From CAWJAP01 sp963834365 (GTDB taxonomy: Bacteria > Acidobacteriota > Vicinamibacteria > Vicinamibacterales > Vicinamibacteraceae): 64,000 nt of DNA. Below the pieces are notes generated by a model. It worked only from the letters and a program-made list of their open reading frames with translations. It made no database searches and had not been told where the DNA came from. The stretch lies in the NCBI GenBank assembly GCA_963834365.1, contig CAWIBS010000024.1, positions 62,001-126,000 of the forward strand, read 5' to 3'. Within the stretch, counting starts at the first letter, position 1. Each line of letters begins with the position of its first letter. Shown piece by piece: positions 47,211 to 56,493 of this stretch. The translations under genes were made by a program, and so were the position numbers.

Positions 47211-48642
47211 TCAGCGTGCCAGTCCGGAGGACAATCGGCTTGCGAAGCAGTACATCGCTTCACGCGTGCGCACGTACAGTCGGCCGTTGGCGAGTGCGGG
47301 CGTCGCGCTGATCTCCTCCGCGAGGTCGTTCTGCGCGAGAATTTCCCACTGGCCGCCCGACTTGATCACCGTGATCTTGCCTTCGAGACTGGCGACGTAC
47401 ACTCGGCCGTCAGCGGCGACGGGTGACGCGTAGTATTCGCCGAGCGCGCCCGTGGCGCGGCCCTCCTTCAGCAGCGTGCCGGTGGCCGGGTCGAGCGCCG
47501 TGACGATGCCGCCGGTCTTCACCATGTAGTACACGCCTTGATAGAGCAGCGGCGCCGGGATGTAGGGCACGTTCTTCTGCACGCGCCACTGCACGGCCGT
47601 GCCGGGCAGCTGACCCCGCGCGGCGCCGGGTGTCATGGCGACCGAGCCCCACGCCCCCAGGCCCAATGCCCGCGCGACGCTCCACTCCGCCTCGGTGACG
47701 AACCCGTCGTCGCTCGTGTCAATCCAGCCGAAGTGTTCGCCGAGCTCCTTGTCCTGGAGGAGCTCCGCCCGGGAGATCCGGCCGTCCTTGTCCTTGTCGT
47801 ATTGCGCGAGCGCCGACACCCACTGCGGCAGCCCTGGCTCGTTGCTGCCCGCCGTCGAGACGAACAGCGTGTCGCCCTGGGCGAGCGCGACACCCATCGA
47901 GCCGTTGGTACCGATCGGCGTCCACCAGCGATGCATTCCTGTCCCGAGGAGGTAGCTGTCGAGGCGCGTGGTGCCGATCGTGATGATTTCGGCGCGGCCC
48001 TGGGAGGGGCGGAAAATCGTCGGCGTCGCGTAGCCGATCGTGGCCGACGGCCGATCGGTCTTCCATCGAACCTGGCCCGTCGCGCGATCGAGCGCGAGCA
48101 GGTACGAGCCCCGGAGCTGGTCGATGAGCTGAATCACGAGGCCGTCGGCGATGATGGGCGACGCCGACATGCCGTAGAAGTTCTGAAACGGGCCCATCCG
48201 GTGCGACCACAGCACCCGCCCGTCGGGGCTCGTACGCCACCAGGCCGAAGTCGGCGAAGAAGGAGATGACGCCGCGCTCATCAGCCGCGGGCGTGGGCGA
48301 GGCCGGGTCGTTGGCCTTGTACGTCTCCGTCTTCCTCTCGCGGCGGAGGCCGTGGCGCCAGAGCGCCTTGCCCGTCCCGGCGTCGATTGCGATCGTGAGG
48401 AGCTCGTCGCCCTCGAGCCCGGTCAGGTAGAGCCGGGTGCCGGCGATGACCGGGGAAGACTGGCCGAACGGAACGGAGGTCTTCCACGCGACGTTTGTCG
48501 TCGGCGAGAACTCCGTCGGGTAGCCCGCCCCGTCGCCAATCCCCGACCCGTTCGGCCCGCGGAACTGCGGCCACTGGGCGTCGAGCCGGGCTGACACGCA
48601 GGCGAGGACACACGACAGAGCAACGGCCAATCGGCGAAGCAT
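47211..48642 (-). CDS. PQQ-like beta-propeller with inserted EF-hand pair (frameshift near 48245)
   Basis: The start ATG 48642 leads a signal peptide (LRRLAVALSCVLACVSARLD). The opening AQWPQFRGPNGSGIGDGAGY and blades GTRLYLTGLEGDELLTIAID, LLALDRATGQVRWKTD and GIVTALDPATGTLLKEG identify a PQQ-type propeller. One extra C near 48245 breaks the frame in AYEPDGRVLWSHRMG. A pair of canonical EF-hand loops, DKDKDGRISRAE and DTSDDGFVTEAE, is inserted between blades in the middle, so calcium binding is likely. Repaired length is about 476 residues. The dehydrogenase active site is not apparent. Periplasmic or surface location is inferred from the signal peptide. Confidence 0.8.
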
Positions 48643-48767
48643 GATGGATGAGGCTGGCATCATACCTGCGGTCGGGTTGGGAGGATTGAAGATGTGAGGT
48701 ATGCACCGAGCCATTTGAGCGTTGGTGAGCGTCGCACAGGCGTTCCGCCAATTAGCGGTGGCAGCAC

Positions 48768-48900
48768 TCACTCGGACCGAAGTGCGACCATGGGATCTAC
48801 TCGCGTGGCCCGGCGCGCGGGCAAGTACCCCGCGAGCGCAGCCATCGCGGACAGCAGGCAGACCGCTGTCACCATCGTCACCGGGTCGCGCGAGCACAAC
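48768..48900 (-). pseudogene. ADOP permease C-terminal remnant
   Basis: The minus strand reads LCSRDPVTMVTAVCLLSAMA and then LAGYLPARRATRVDPMVALR-SE before TGA at 48770-48768. This is the exact last membrane segment and C-terminus of an ADOP permease. Nothing upstream continues it, since the NHL-like gene ends at 48939. It is therefore a truncated copy of about 44 codons, left by a deletion. Confidence 0.7.
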
Positions 48901-48938
48901 TCTAGGAATGCGCGGCCCGCCACTGCCGTCGAATGCAG

Positions 48939-49837
48939 TTACTCAGGGGACGTCCCGAGTGTCGTGACTGTGCCGTCGCGGCCGACTTTGCGGACGCGTG
49001 GCGGTAATCGTGCTGCTCACTGTGAGCGTTCGTCCACTCGGCGACGTACAGGTCTTCGCCGTGCAGCGCAAGGCCGGTCGGTGACCACGGCGTCTCAGCA
49101 TTCAGCACTGTTGACACGCGTCCGTTGGGATCGAGTTTGAGCACCGCGCGGCAACCGGTCGCAGCGAGGTAGATGTCGCCGCGTGGACTCACGACAAGGC
49201 CGCTCAAGAATGGTTCGTGAGTGCGAGGCATGTTTGGTGGCAAGTAGCGATCGCAGCCTGGGACCACGATCGATTGCCTCACGATCTTGAACGTGCCGTC
49301 GAGTGTCACCTTCAGAACGGCGCCGGGAGTAACGGCGTAAAGCGAGTCGTCCGGGCCGGACGCCAGCCCCTTGATCCCGCCGAGCTCGTCGGCGTGCGCT
49401 TTCAAGACGGGGGCGACGAGCGCGAGTTTACCGTCGGGGGAGAGCCGCCCGATTTGCAGTCCGCCCGGAACCATGCGGTCGTCATTGGTGACGTAATAAA
49501 GATTGCCGTCGCGGTGGATGACGAGAGGCGAGCCGCCATCGGACACCAACGCGAGTTCCGAGCCGGGAGGATCTCGATGCTTGAACCAGCGCGGCCAATG
49601 CTCGGACTGTTGAAAATCCATTCGCGAAAATTTGCGGTCGGCGTCCACGGCGAGCCAGTGTCCAGCTTCTCTGAGGACGATGGCGACCCTTCCGTCGGGA
49701 GTGAACTTCAGCAGGCCGCGGCTTATGTCGGCCACGAAGACGTTGCCTCGTGAATCGACCACGATACCCGAGCCCGGGTGCGCGAGTGCACCGGATGAAA
49801 GCAGAGCCCAAAGCCCGATGAGCCACAGCGGTTTCAT
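48939..49837 (-). CDS. Secreted NHL/SMP-30-like beta-propeller protein (frameshift near 49012)
   Basis: ATG 49837 starts a short signal peptide (MKPLWLIGLWALLSSGALAH). Blades of the NHL or gluconolactonase-like type follow: GIVVDSRGNVFVADISRGLL, GDLYVT-like NLYYVTNDD, LQIGRLSPDGKLALVAP, GLASGPDDSLYAVTPGAVLK, GLVVSPRGDIYLAATGCRAV and GLALHGEDLYVAEWTN. An extra base near 49012 breaks the last blade; repaired it ends VRKVGRDGTVTTLGTSPE at TAA 48941-48939. About 298 residues. No catalytic metal site can be confirmed, so it is best called a propeller of unknown role. Confidence 0.7.
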
Positions 49838-50028
49838 CTGAGATGTGCGACGACGATGCGAGGAACGCGAGAACGCCCAATCACGGCGTATCGCCGTGAG
49901 TGCTGTCAGCCGGCTCCAACACCCCGTCCTCGAGAGCGACATGACTGATTCCTTTCCGTGCGCCATCGGGCTGATCCGCCCAACGCCAGATAGGGCTTTA
50001 ACACACCGACTACATCTACCACGACGGG

Positions 50029-50193
50029 ATGTTCGTGTGCATCGCGTCGCCCGAGTCCGCCGAGCCGGACACCCTGGTCGTCATGAGGGATTTCGCCGAC
50101 CGCGACGCGCTCACCGAGGAATATGACCGCTCGTCAATTCCCACGATGGAGATCGCGCAGTCCATCCGGCCGTGCCCTATCATCGCGGCATGA
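50029..50193 (+). CDS. Small open reading frame, 54 residues, overlapping the DUF2891 start
   Basis: ATG 50029 to TGA 50193 encodes MFVCIASPESAEPDTLVVMR and onward to TMEIAQSIRPCPIIAA. The stop overlaps the next start as ATGA, which often signals translational coupling. The frame is closed by a stop just upstream at about 50000. No clear ribosome site and no known family. It may be a real small gene or the 3' stump of a longer one. Confidence 0.35.
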   Translation: MFVCIASPESAEPDTLVVMRDFADRDALTEEYDRSSIPTMEIAQSIRPCPIIAA

Positions 50194-51296
50194 TCCTGCC
50201 GCTCGCTCTCCTTCTCCTCGCCAGTCCCGCACAGCCATCTTCCCCGGCCACTGCACTCTGGTTGGGTCGATCCGCGGAGCTGGCGCTCGCCTGCGTTCAC
50301 AGGGAGTACCCCAACAAGATCGCCCACGTGCTGAACGGCGACACCGACGTGAGGGCGCCGCACGAGCTGACGCCTGCGTTCTACGGATGCTACGACTGGC
50401 ATTCGTCCGTGCACGGCCACTGGCTCCTGGCACGCGTCGCGCGCCTCCACGGACAGGCGCCGTTTGCGGCCCGTGCGCGAGCGGCACTCGACCGGAGCAT
50501 CACCGCGGCGAATATCGCAGCGGAGGTGCGCTACCTGAAAGGAGCGGGTCGCGTCTCTTTCGAGAGACCGTACGGGCTGGCGTGGCTTCTTCAACTCCAT
50601 GCCGAGCTGCACGAATGGGCAGCAGAGCGGCCGGCTGACAGGGACGTTCGAACGTGGGCAGAGACGCTCGAGCCGTTGACCAGCGTGGCGATCTCGCGGA
50701 TCGCCGACTGGCTGCCGAAGCTGACGGCGCCGATTCGGATCGGCGAGCACTCGCAGACGGCCTTTTCGTTCGGGTTGATGCTCGACTGGGCACGCGCGAC
50801 GAGCGAGAAGAAACTGGAGGCGCTGCTGCTGTCTCGCTCGCGCGATTTCTACCTGAACGATCGCGCGTGCCCGCTTGCCTACGAGCCGTCCGGCGAAGAC
50901 TTCCTGTCACCCTGCCTGGCGGAGGCCGACCTGATGCGGCGCGTACTGCCGGAGGCGGAGTTCACGCGCTGGCTGCGCGAGTTCCTGCCGTCGTTGCCGA
51001 CCGACGGTGGAGGCGGCTGGCTCGCGCCCGGCGTTGTGACCGACCCCACCGATCCGAAGCTTGGACATCTCTACGGACTGAACCTCTCGCGGGCGTGGAT
51101 GCTCCAGGCAATCGCGCGAAGCCTTGTGGCGTCCGATCCGCGAGCCGCGGCGCTCATGGCCGCCGCGCGTGTGCACACCACCGCTGGAATGACAGGCGTC
51201 ACGGGGGAGCACTACGAAGGTGGCCACTGGCTGGGCACATTCGCCGTGTACCTCGAATCCGGCCGTGGTCTGCCGGTTCAAGGCGCGAGACCGTAG
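50190..51296 (+). CDS. DUF2891 family protein, secreted
   Basis: This 368-residue protein starts at ATG 50190, within the ATGA overlap, with a signal peptide (MILPLALLLLASPAQ). The body shows the DUF2891 pattern: REYPNKIAHVL near the start, LTPAFYGCYDWHSSVHGHWL (the conserved DWHSxVHxHW motif), FERPYGLAWLLQLHAELHEW, EHSQTAFSFGLMLDWAR, YEPSGEDFLSPCLAEADLMR and GLNLSRAWML, then GGHWLGTFAVYLES. The histidine-, tryptophan- and aspartate-rich motifs and helical repeats suggest an (alpha/alpha) barrel of the glycosidase kind. The activity of the family is not known to me. It stands alone on its strand before the kinase gene. Confidence 0.85.
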   Translation: MILPLALLLLASPAQPSSPATALWLGRSAELALACVHREYPNKIAHVLNGDTDVRAPHELTPAFYGCYDWHSSVHGHWLLARVARLHGQAPFAARARAALDRSITAANIAAEVRYLKGAGRVSFERPYGLAWLLQLHAELHEWAAERPADRDVRTWAETLEPLTSVAISRIADWLPKLTAPIRIGEHSQTAFSFGLMLDWARATSEKKLEALLLSRSRDFYLNDRACPLAYEPSGEDFLSPCLAEADLMRRVLPEAEFTRWLREFLPSLPTDGGGGWLAPGVVTDPTDPKLGHLYGLNLSRAWMLQAIARSLVASDPRAAALMAAARVHTTAGMTGVTGEHYEGGHWLGTFAVYLESGRGLPVQGARP

Positions 51297-51343
51297 CGAA
51301 GCCCCGTTACACCCGACCACCGGAAAGGCGATAATCGACGACC

Positions 51344-53726
51344 GTGCGCGGCACTCGCCGCCGGACATGAACTTTCGCACTATCGCGTGATTTCGCCGCT
51401 CGGCGCTGGCGGCATGGGCGAGGTCTATCTCGCGGAGGATCTGCGCCTTGGACGGAAGGTCGCGCTCAAGATCCTGTCGCGTGGGCTCACGGCCGACGAG
51501 CGACCGGGTCCGCCGGTTCCAGCAGGAAGCCCGCACGATTTCGGCGCTGAACCATCCGAACATCCTGACGATTCACGACGTCGGCCACGTCGGAGACGTG
51601 CATTTCATCGCCACGGAATACGTGGACGGGGAGACGTTGCGTGAAAGGCTGGCGACGCGCCGGATCGACGCGGCAGAAGCGCTCGAAATCGCGGTTCAGA
51701 TCAGCCGCGCGCTGTCCGCGGCGCACGCCGCCGACATCGTCCATCGCGACGTGAAACCCGAGAACGTGATGATCCGTCGAGACGGGTACACGAAGGTGCT
51801 CGATTTCGGGCTGGCGAAGCTCCGCGACACACGCCAGTCCGCTCGGCGCTGCGTCCGACACTCCCACCGAGGTGCTCGTCGAAACGAACCCGGGCGTCAT
51901 CATGGGCACGTTCAGGTACATGTCGCCGGAGCAGGCTCGCGGGCGTGAGGTGGATGGGCGCAGCGATCTGTTCTCACTCGGCGTCACGCTGTACGAGATG
52001 CTCTCGGGGCAGGTGCCGTTCGGTGGCGACACGGCCGCCGACGTGCTGGCCCGATTGATCCATGACGATCCGGCGGCGGTTTCGACGATCGGGCCGGCGC
52101 CTCCCGCGCTCGATCCGATTGTGGCGCGCCTGCTGCGCAAGCAGCCCGAACACCGGTATCAGAGTGCCGACGATCTCGTCTCCGACCTCAAGGCTGTCGC
52201 GCAGTCCGTCGAGCGGGCACGCGAAAGTGGCGCGATTCCACCGCCGGGCAGCGAGCAGACGATGCACGCGGAACGCTCCGAGCGGCGCGAGACGCCCGGG
52301 GACGGAACCCGCGGCGCTGCCAGGCGACGAGCGAAGCGCAGCGTGGATTCGCTCGCCGTGCTGCCGCTCGAGAATCTCAGTCGTGACGAAAACCTCGACT
52401 ATCTGACCGACGGGCTCACCGAAAGCCTGATCAACAACCTGTCGAAGCTGCCGCGGATCAAGGTGATGGCGCGGAGCACCGTGTTCCGCTACAAAGGTCG
52501 TGCGACGGACCCTCAAAGGATCGGTCAAGACCTCGGCGTTCGGGCCGTTCTGACCGGACGCGTGCTGCTGCGCGACGAGAGCCTGACGATTGGCGCGGAG
52601 CTGGTCGACGTCGTCGACGGTTCTCAGCTGTGGGGCGCGCAGTTCAGCCGCCGGCCGGCCGACATTTTCAGCATTCAGGAGGAGATTTCGCGCGAGATTA
52701 CCGAGCATCTGCGGGTTCGCCTGACGCCCGCCGAGCGCAAGCCGCTGGTGCGGGGCCCCGCCGCCAGCGCCTATCAGCTCTATCTGAAGGGCCGCTACTT
52801 CCTCAATCAGCGCGGGCCGGGGCCCGTCGACAAGGCGCGCGATCTGTTCGAGCAGGCAATCGCCGCCGACCCGGGATTCGCGCTGGCCCACGCGGGTCTC
52901 GCGGACAGTCATGCCATCTCGGCCACGTTGTTGGGTGCGACCGGCCGGGAGCGTGCGATCCAGCGGGCGCGAGCCGCGGCGAATCGTGCGATCGAGCTGG
53001 ATGAGGCCGTCGCCGAAGCTCACGCGTCGCTCGCGTTCGTCAAGTTCCGCTTCGACTGGGACTGGACGGGTGCGGAAATCGAGTTCAAGCGGGCGCTCGC
53101 CCTGAATCCGGGTGATGCCCAGACGCGGTACTGGTTCGGGCTGTTTCTCGCGTCGCGAGGCCGACTGGATCTCGCGCTCGAGGAAATGCTGCGGGCGCGT
53201 GACGTCGACCCGCTGTCGTCGGTCGTCCTGACGGGATTGGGCCGCGTCCACCACTTCGCCGGGCGCTATCCGCAGGCGATGCAGTTGTTCCGGCAGGTGC
53301 TGAAGGCCGATCCGCGATTCGTCGGCGCCGGTTTCGGCCTGACGCTGACGCTGCTGGCGACACGCGCGTTCGCCGAGGCGGATGCGCAAGTCGATCGGCT
53401 CCTCGAACAGCTTCCGAACAATCCGATAGGGATCTTGTTGCGAGGGACGACCGCAGCGTTGGCCGGGCGCCGGGCCGACGCCGAGCGGGCGCTTGCGACC
53501 CTCACGGCTCCGATCGATGCGACCATGACTCCAGCCGACAACCTCGCCGTGCTCGTCGTCTTTGCTTGGCGATTACGATCAGGCCTTGCGCTGGCTGAAA
53601 CCAGCGTGCGAACAGCGCGGCTCGAGCCTTCCGTTCGTCCAGGTCGAGCCCACACTTGGCTCGCTGACCCGCGATCCCCGGTGCCTCGAATTGCTGCGGC
53701 AGTACGATTTGCTGAACGAACCGTGA
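51344..53726 (+). CDS. Cytosolic Ser/Thr protein kinase with FlgO/TolB-N-like domain and TPR repeats (several frameshifts)
   Basis: A Hanks-type kinase domain (about 1-275) shows the glycine loop GAGGMGEVYLAED, Lys in VALKIL, catalytic HRDVKPENVM, DFGLAK, and GTFRYMSPEQARGREVDGRS. A domain like the adenylate-cyclase-associated TolB-N or FlgO fold follows (SLAVLPLENLSRDENLDYLT, VLTGRVLLRDESLTIGAELV). Then come several TPRs (YLKGRYFLNQ, LFEQAIAADPGFALAHAGLA, FKRALALNPGDAQTRYWFGL). Indels near 51350, 51506, 51840 and 53570 break the frame. Dropping single bases restores all core motifs and the end LLRQYDLLNEP. The start is taken as GTG 51344. No membrane segment separates kinase and sensor part, which many relatives have. 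Confidence 0.85.
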
Positions 53727-53787
53727 ACGCCGTCACGACGCAGGTCCGGCCGCGCGTCTGAACCGTCTCCGCTGTCCGTGACGGATC

Positions 53788-56241
53788 TCATTGCTCGCGC
53801 ATCGAGAGCAGCGGATCGATGCCGATCACCCGACGGGCCGCGAGGTACGCCGCCAGCAGGGCGGTGGTCCCGAGCAGGCCGACGGCGGCGGTGAACGCGA
53901 GCGTGTCGAGCGGAGGCACCTGGAACAGCAGCGCCGAGATCCGGTCCGCGGCCGCCAGGGAGAGCACGACGCCGATCACGACTCCCGCAATGGCGAACCT
54001 CGCCTCCCTGCCACAGCACCATCCGGAGGATCGCGCCATGCCCCGCGCCGACGGCGAGCCGCAGCGCGAGCTCGGGCGCCCGCTGATCGACGGACTGCGC
54101 GACCTGGGCGAACAGGCCCGCCGCCGCGAGGACGGCGCCGAGCAGGGCCAGCCCCACCAGCAGGGTCATGCTGAATCGCCATGGGGCGACCGCGTCGGCC
54201 ACCGCCCGATCCATCGTGTCGGCCGACGCCACCAGCGTGCGTGGCGTCATCCCGCCGATCGCCGCGTGCACCGATCGGGCGACCGACGCCGGATCACCGG
54301 TCGTCCGGATCATCAGGTGCCTGACGCGATGCTGCGTCTGCGTCGCCGGCATGTAGAGATCGAACCGGCCATCGTCGATGCCGCGATAGCGGACGTCCGC
54401 GACGACTCCGATCACCGTTTGCGTCGGATACGTGCCCTCCGCGGTGACGCCGGACGCCACCGAGAGGCGCTTGCCGACGGGATCGCTCCCCGGCCACAGG
54501 CGACGGGCCGTGCTCTCGCTCACGATCGCCACGCCCGGCGCGTCCGGCGAGTCGCGCCGGGTGAAGAATCGGCCGCGGCGCAGGCCGATTCGCATGGCTT
54601 CGAAGTAGCCGTCCGTCACCGCCTGGAAGTTCAGCACCACGTTGTGCTTCCAGGTCTCGGGGTCGTTGAGGCGCTGGCCTTCCAGCAGGTACCCCGAATC
54701 GACGACGCCGAACCGGGCAGCCGCCAGCGGCCGCTGGTAGACGGCGCCAACGGCCTCGACCGCCGGCAGCGCGGCAATGCGATCGAGGATGGCGTCGTAC
54801 GCCTGCCGGTACTCGGCGGCCGTCTGGACCTGCGGCGCGACGTCCAGGGTGAGAACGCGCGCCGGCTGGAATCCAAGGTCGATCCGGCGAAGCTGATCGA
54901 AGCTGCGCACGAGAAGCCCGGCGCCGGTCAGCAGGACCGTCGCGAACGCGATCTGCACGGCCGTCAGCAGGCCGCGGCCGAGGACCGCTCGCCGCGTGAC
55001 GCCGCCCCGCGCCCGCACGATGGTTTCCCAGGACCGACGCGCCGACACCTGCAGCGCGGGGACGATGGCACACAGCAGCGTGGTCACGACGACCAGGCCG
55101 AGGGCGAAGGCGAGGACGGAGAGGTCGATACGCGCGTGCTCGAGGCGCGGCAGCGATGACGGGGCCATCGCCAGCAGCGGCCGGAGGCCGATCCACGCCA
55201 GGCCCACGCCGAGCACGCCGGAGACCGCGGAGACGAGCGCCATCTCGACGATCCATTCACCCAGGACGCGCGCACGGCTTGCGCCCAGGGCCGACTTGAT
55301 GGCGAACGCGCGCGTCAGCGTGGCGGCGCGCGCCAGCACCAGCCCCGAGACGTTCGCGCAGGCGATGAGCAGCACGAAGCAGACCATCGCGAACAGCAGG
55401 ATGAGCCCGTGACGCGTCGGCCCGAAGATGTCGTCGAGCAGCGGCGTCACCGTCACGGCCGATCCGCTGAGCGCAGTCAGCATCGACTCCGGCAGCCTGC
55501 GGGCGATGACGTCGAGCTCCACTCGAGCCTCCTCCGCCGACACGCCGGGCGCGAGCCGTCCGAGGATCGTGAGCAGGCCGTAGTAGCGGGCCTCGAGCGG
55601 GTCGACCTCTCCCGCCGGCGAGGCGAGGGCGGGCACCACCGGAGTCCAGGCCTCCGCGCCGAGCGGGTAGGCGAACTCCGGAGGCATCACGCCGACGATC
55701 GTGTAGGACTGATCGCCGACGAGCAGCCGGGTGCCGACGACGTGGTCGTCGGCGCTGAAGCTGCTGGCGCCAGAGCCGGTCGCCGAGGACGAGCACGCGC
55801 TCCGCATTCCGGACATCGTCGTTCGGCTGGAGCACTCGGCCGAGATGGGAGCCCGTGCCGAGGAGCCCGAAGAACGAGGCCGAGACGAGGGCGGTCTTGA
55901 ACCGGACCAGCTGCCCGCCGCGCTCGATCACGAGGTTGCGGTTGTCCGAGCTCATCGCCGCCAGCGCGTCGAACGACCGGCTCTGGGTCCGCCAGTCGAG
56001 GAAGTTCCTGTACGAGACTTCCTTGATGGTCTGTCCCTTGCCGGCGGCCGTCTTCCGACATCACCACGACGCGGCCGGGATCGCGGATCGGCAAGGGACG
56101 CAGCAGGACCGCGCTGACGGTACTGAAGACGGCGACGTTGGCCGCCACTGCCAGCGTCAGCGTGCCGACGACGACCACCGTGAACAGTGGCGCGTTGCGC
56201 AGCCGGCGTATCGCGAATCGGAGATCCTGCCAGAAAGCCAT
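53788..56241 (-). CDS. FtsX/MacB-like permease of the ADOP group (frameshifts near 56050, 55790, 54005)
   Basis: Start ATG 56241 (MAFWQDLRFAIRRLRNAPLF), so it also lacks the N-terminal helical domain. First segment VVVVGTLTLAVAANVAVFST. Breaks near 56050 and 55790 interrupt the first MacB_PCD domain. It then runs open through LLIACANVSGLVLARAATLT, AFAIKSALGASRARVLGEWI, IAFATVLLTGAGLLVRSF, a second MacB_PCD domain (VSESTARRLWPGSDPVGKRL) and LLGAVLAAAGLFAQVAQSVD. A last break near 54005 precedes the final segment and the end IGIDPLLSMREQ. Repaired length is about 815 residues. No PadR or ATPase is adjacent. It is convergent with the kinase gene. Confidence 0.85.
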
Positions 56242-56493
56242 CCGGGAACTTCTCGGGGATGTGCGGCCGCAGCCGGTGCATGCATTCTGCACCGGATTTG
56301 CTGCCTCTGGCGCTCTTCACGCCCCGCGAGCTTCGGTCCCTCAGGTGGAGCAGGCCGGCGTTCGCCACCGCTCGCGCCGGGAATTTTCTCTGAGTGTTTT
56401 CGGCCCGCCGCGAAGACTTCCTGACGTCGCCTCCCGCAGCATGAACGGACGGCCCCCGAGGGCCTGATGGATGCGGCTGTTCGAGGAGGTTAG

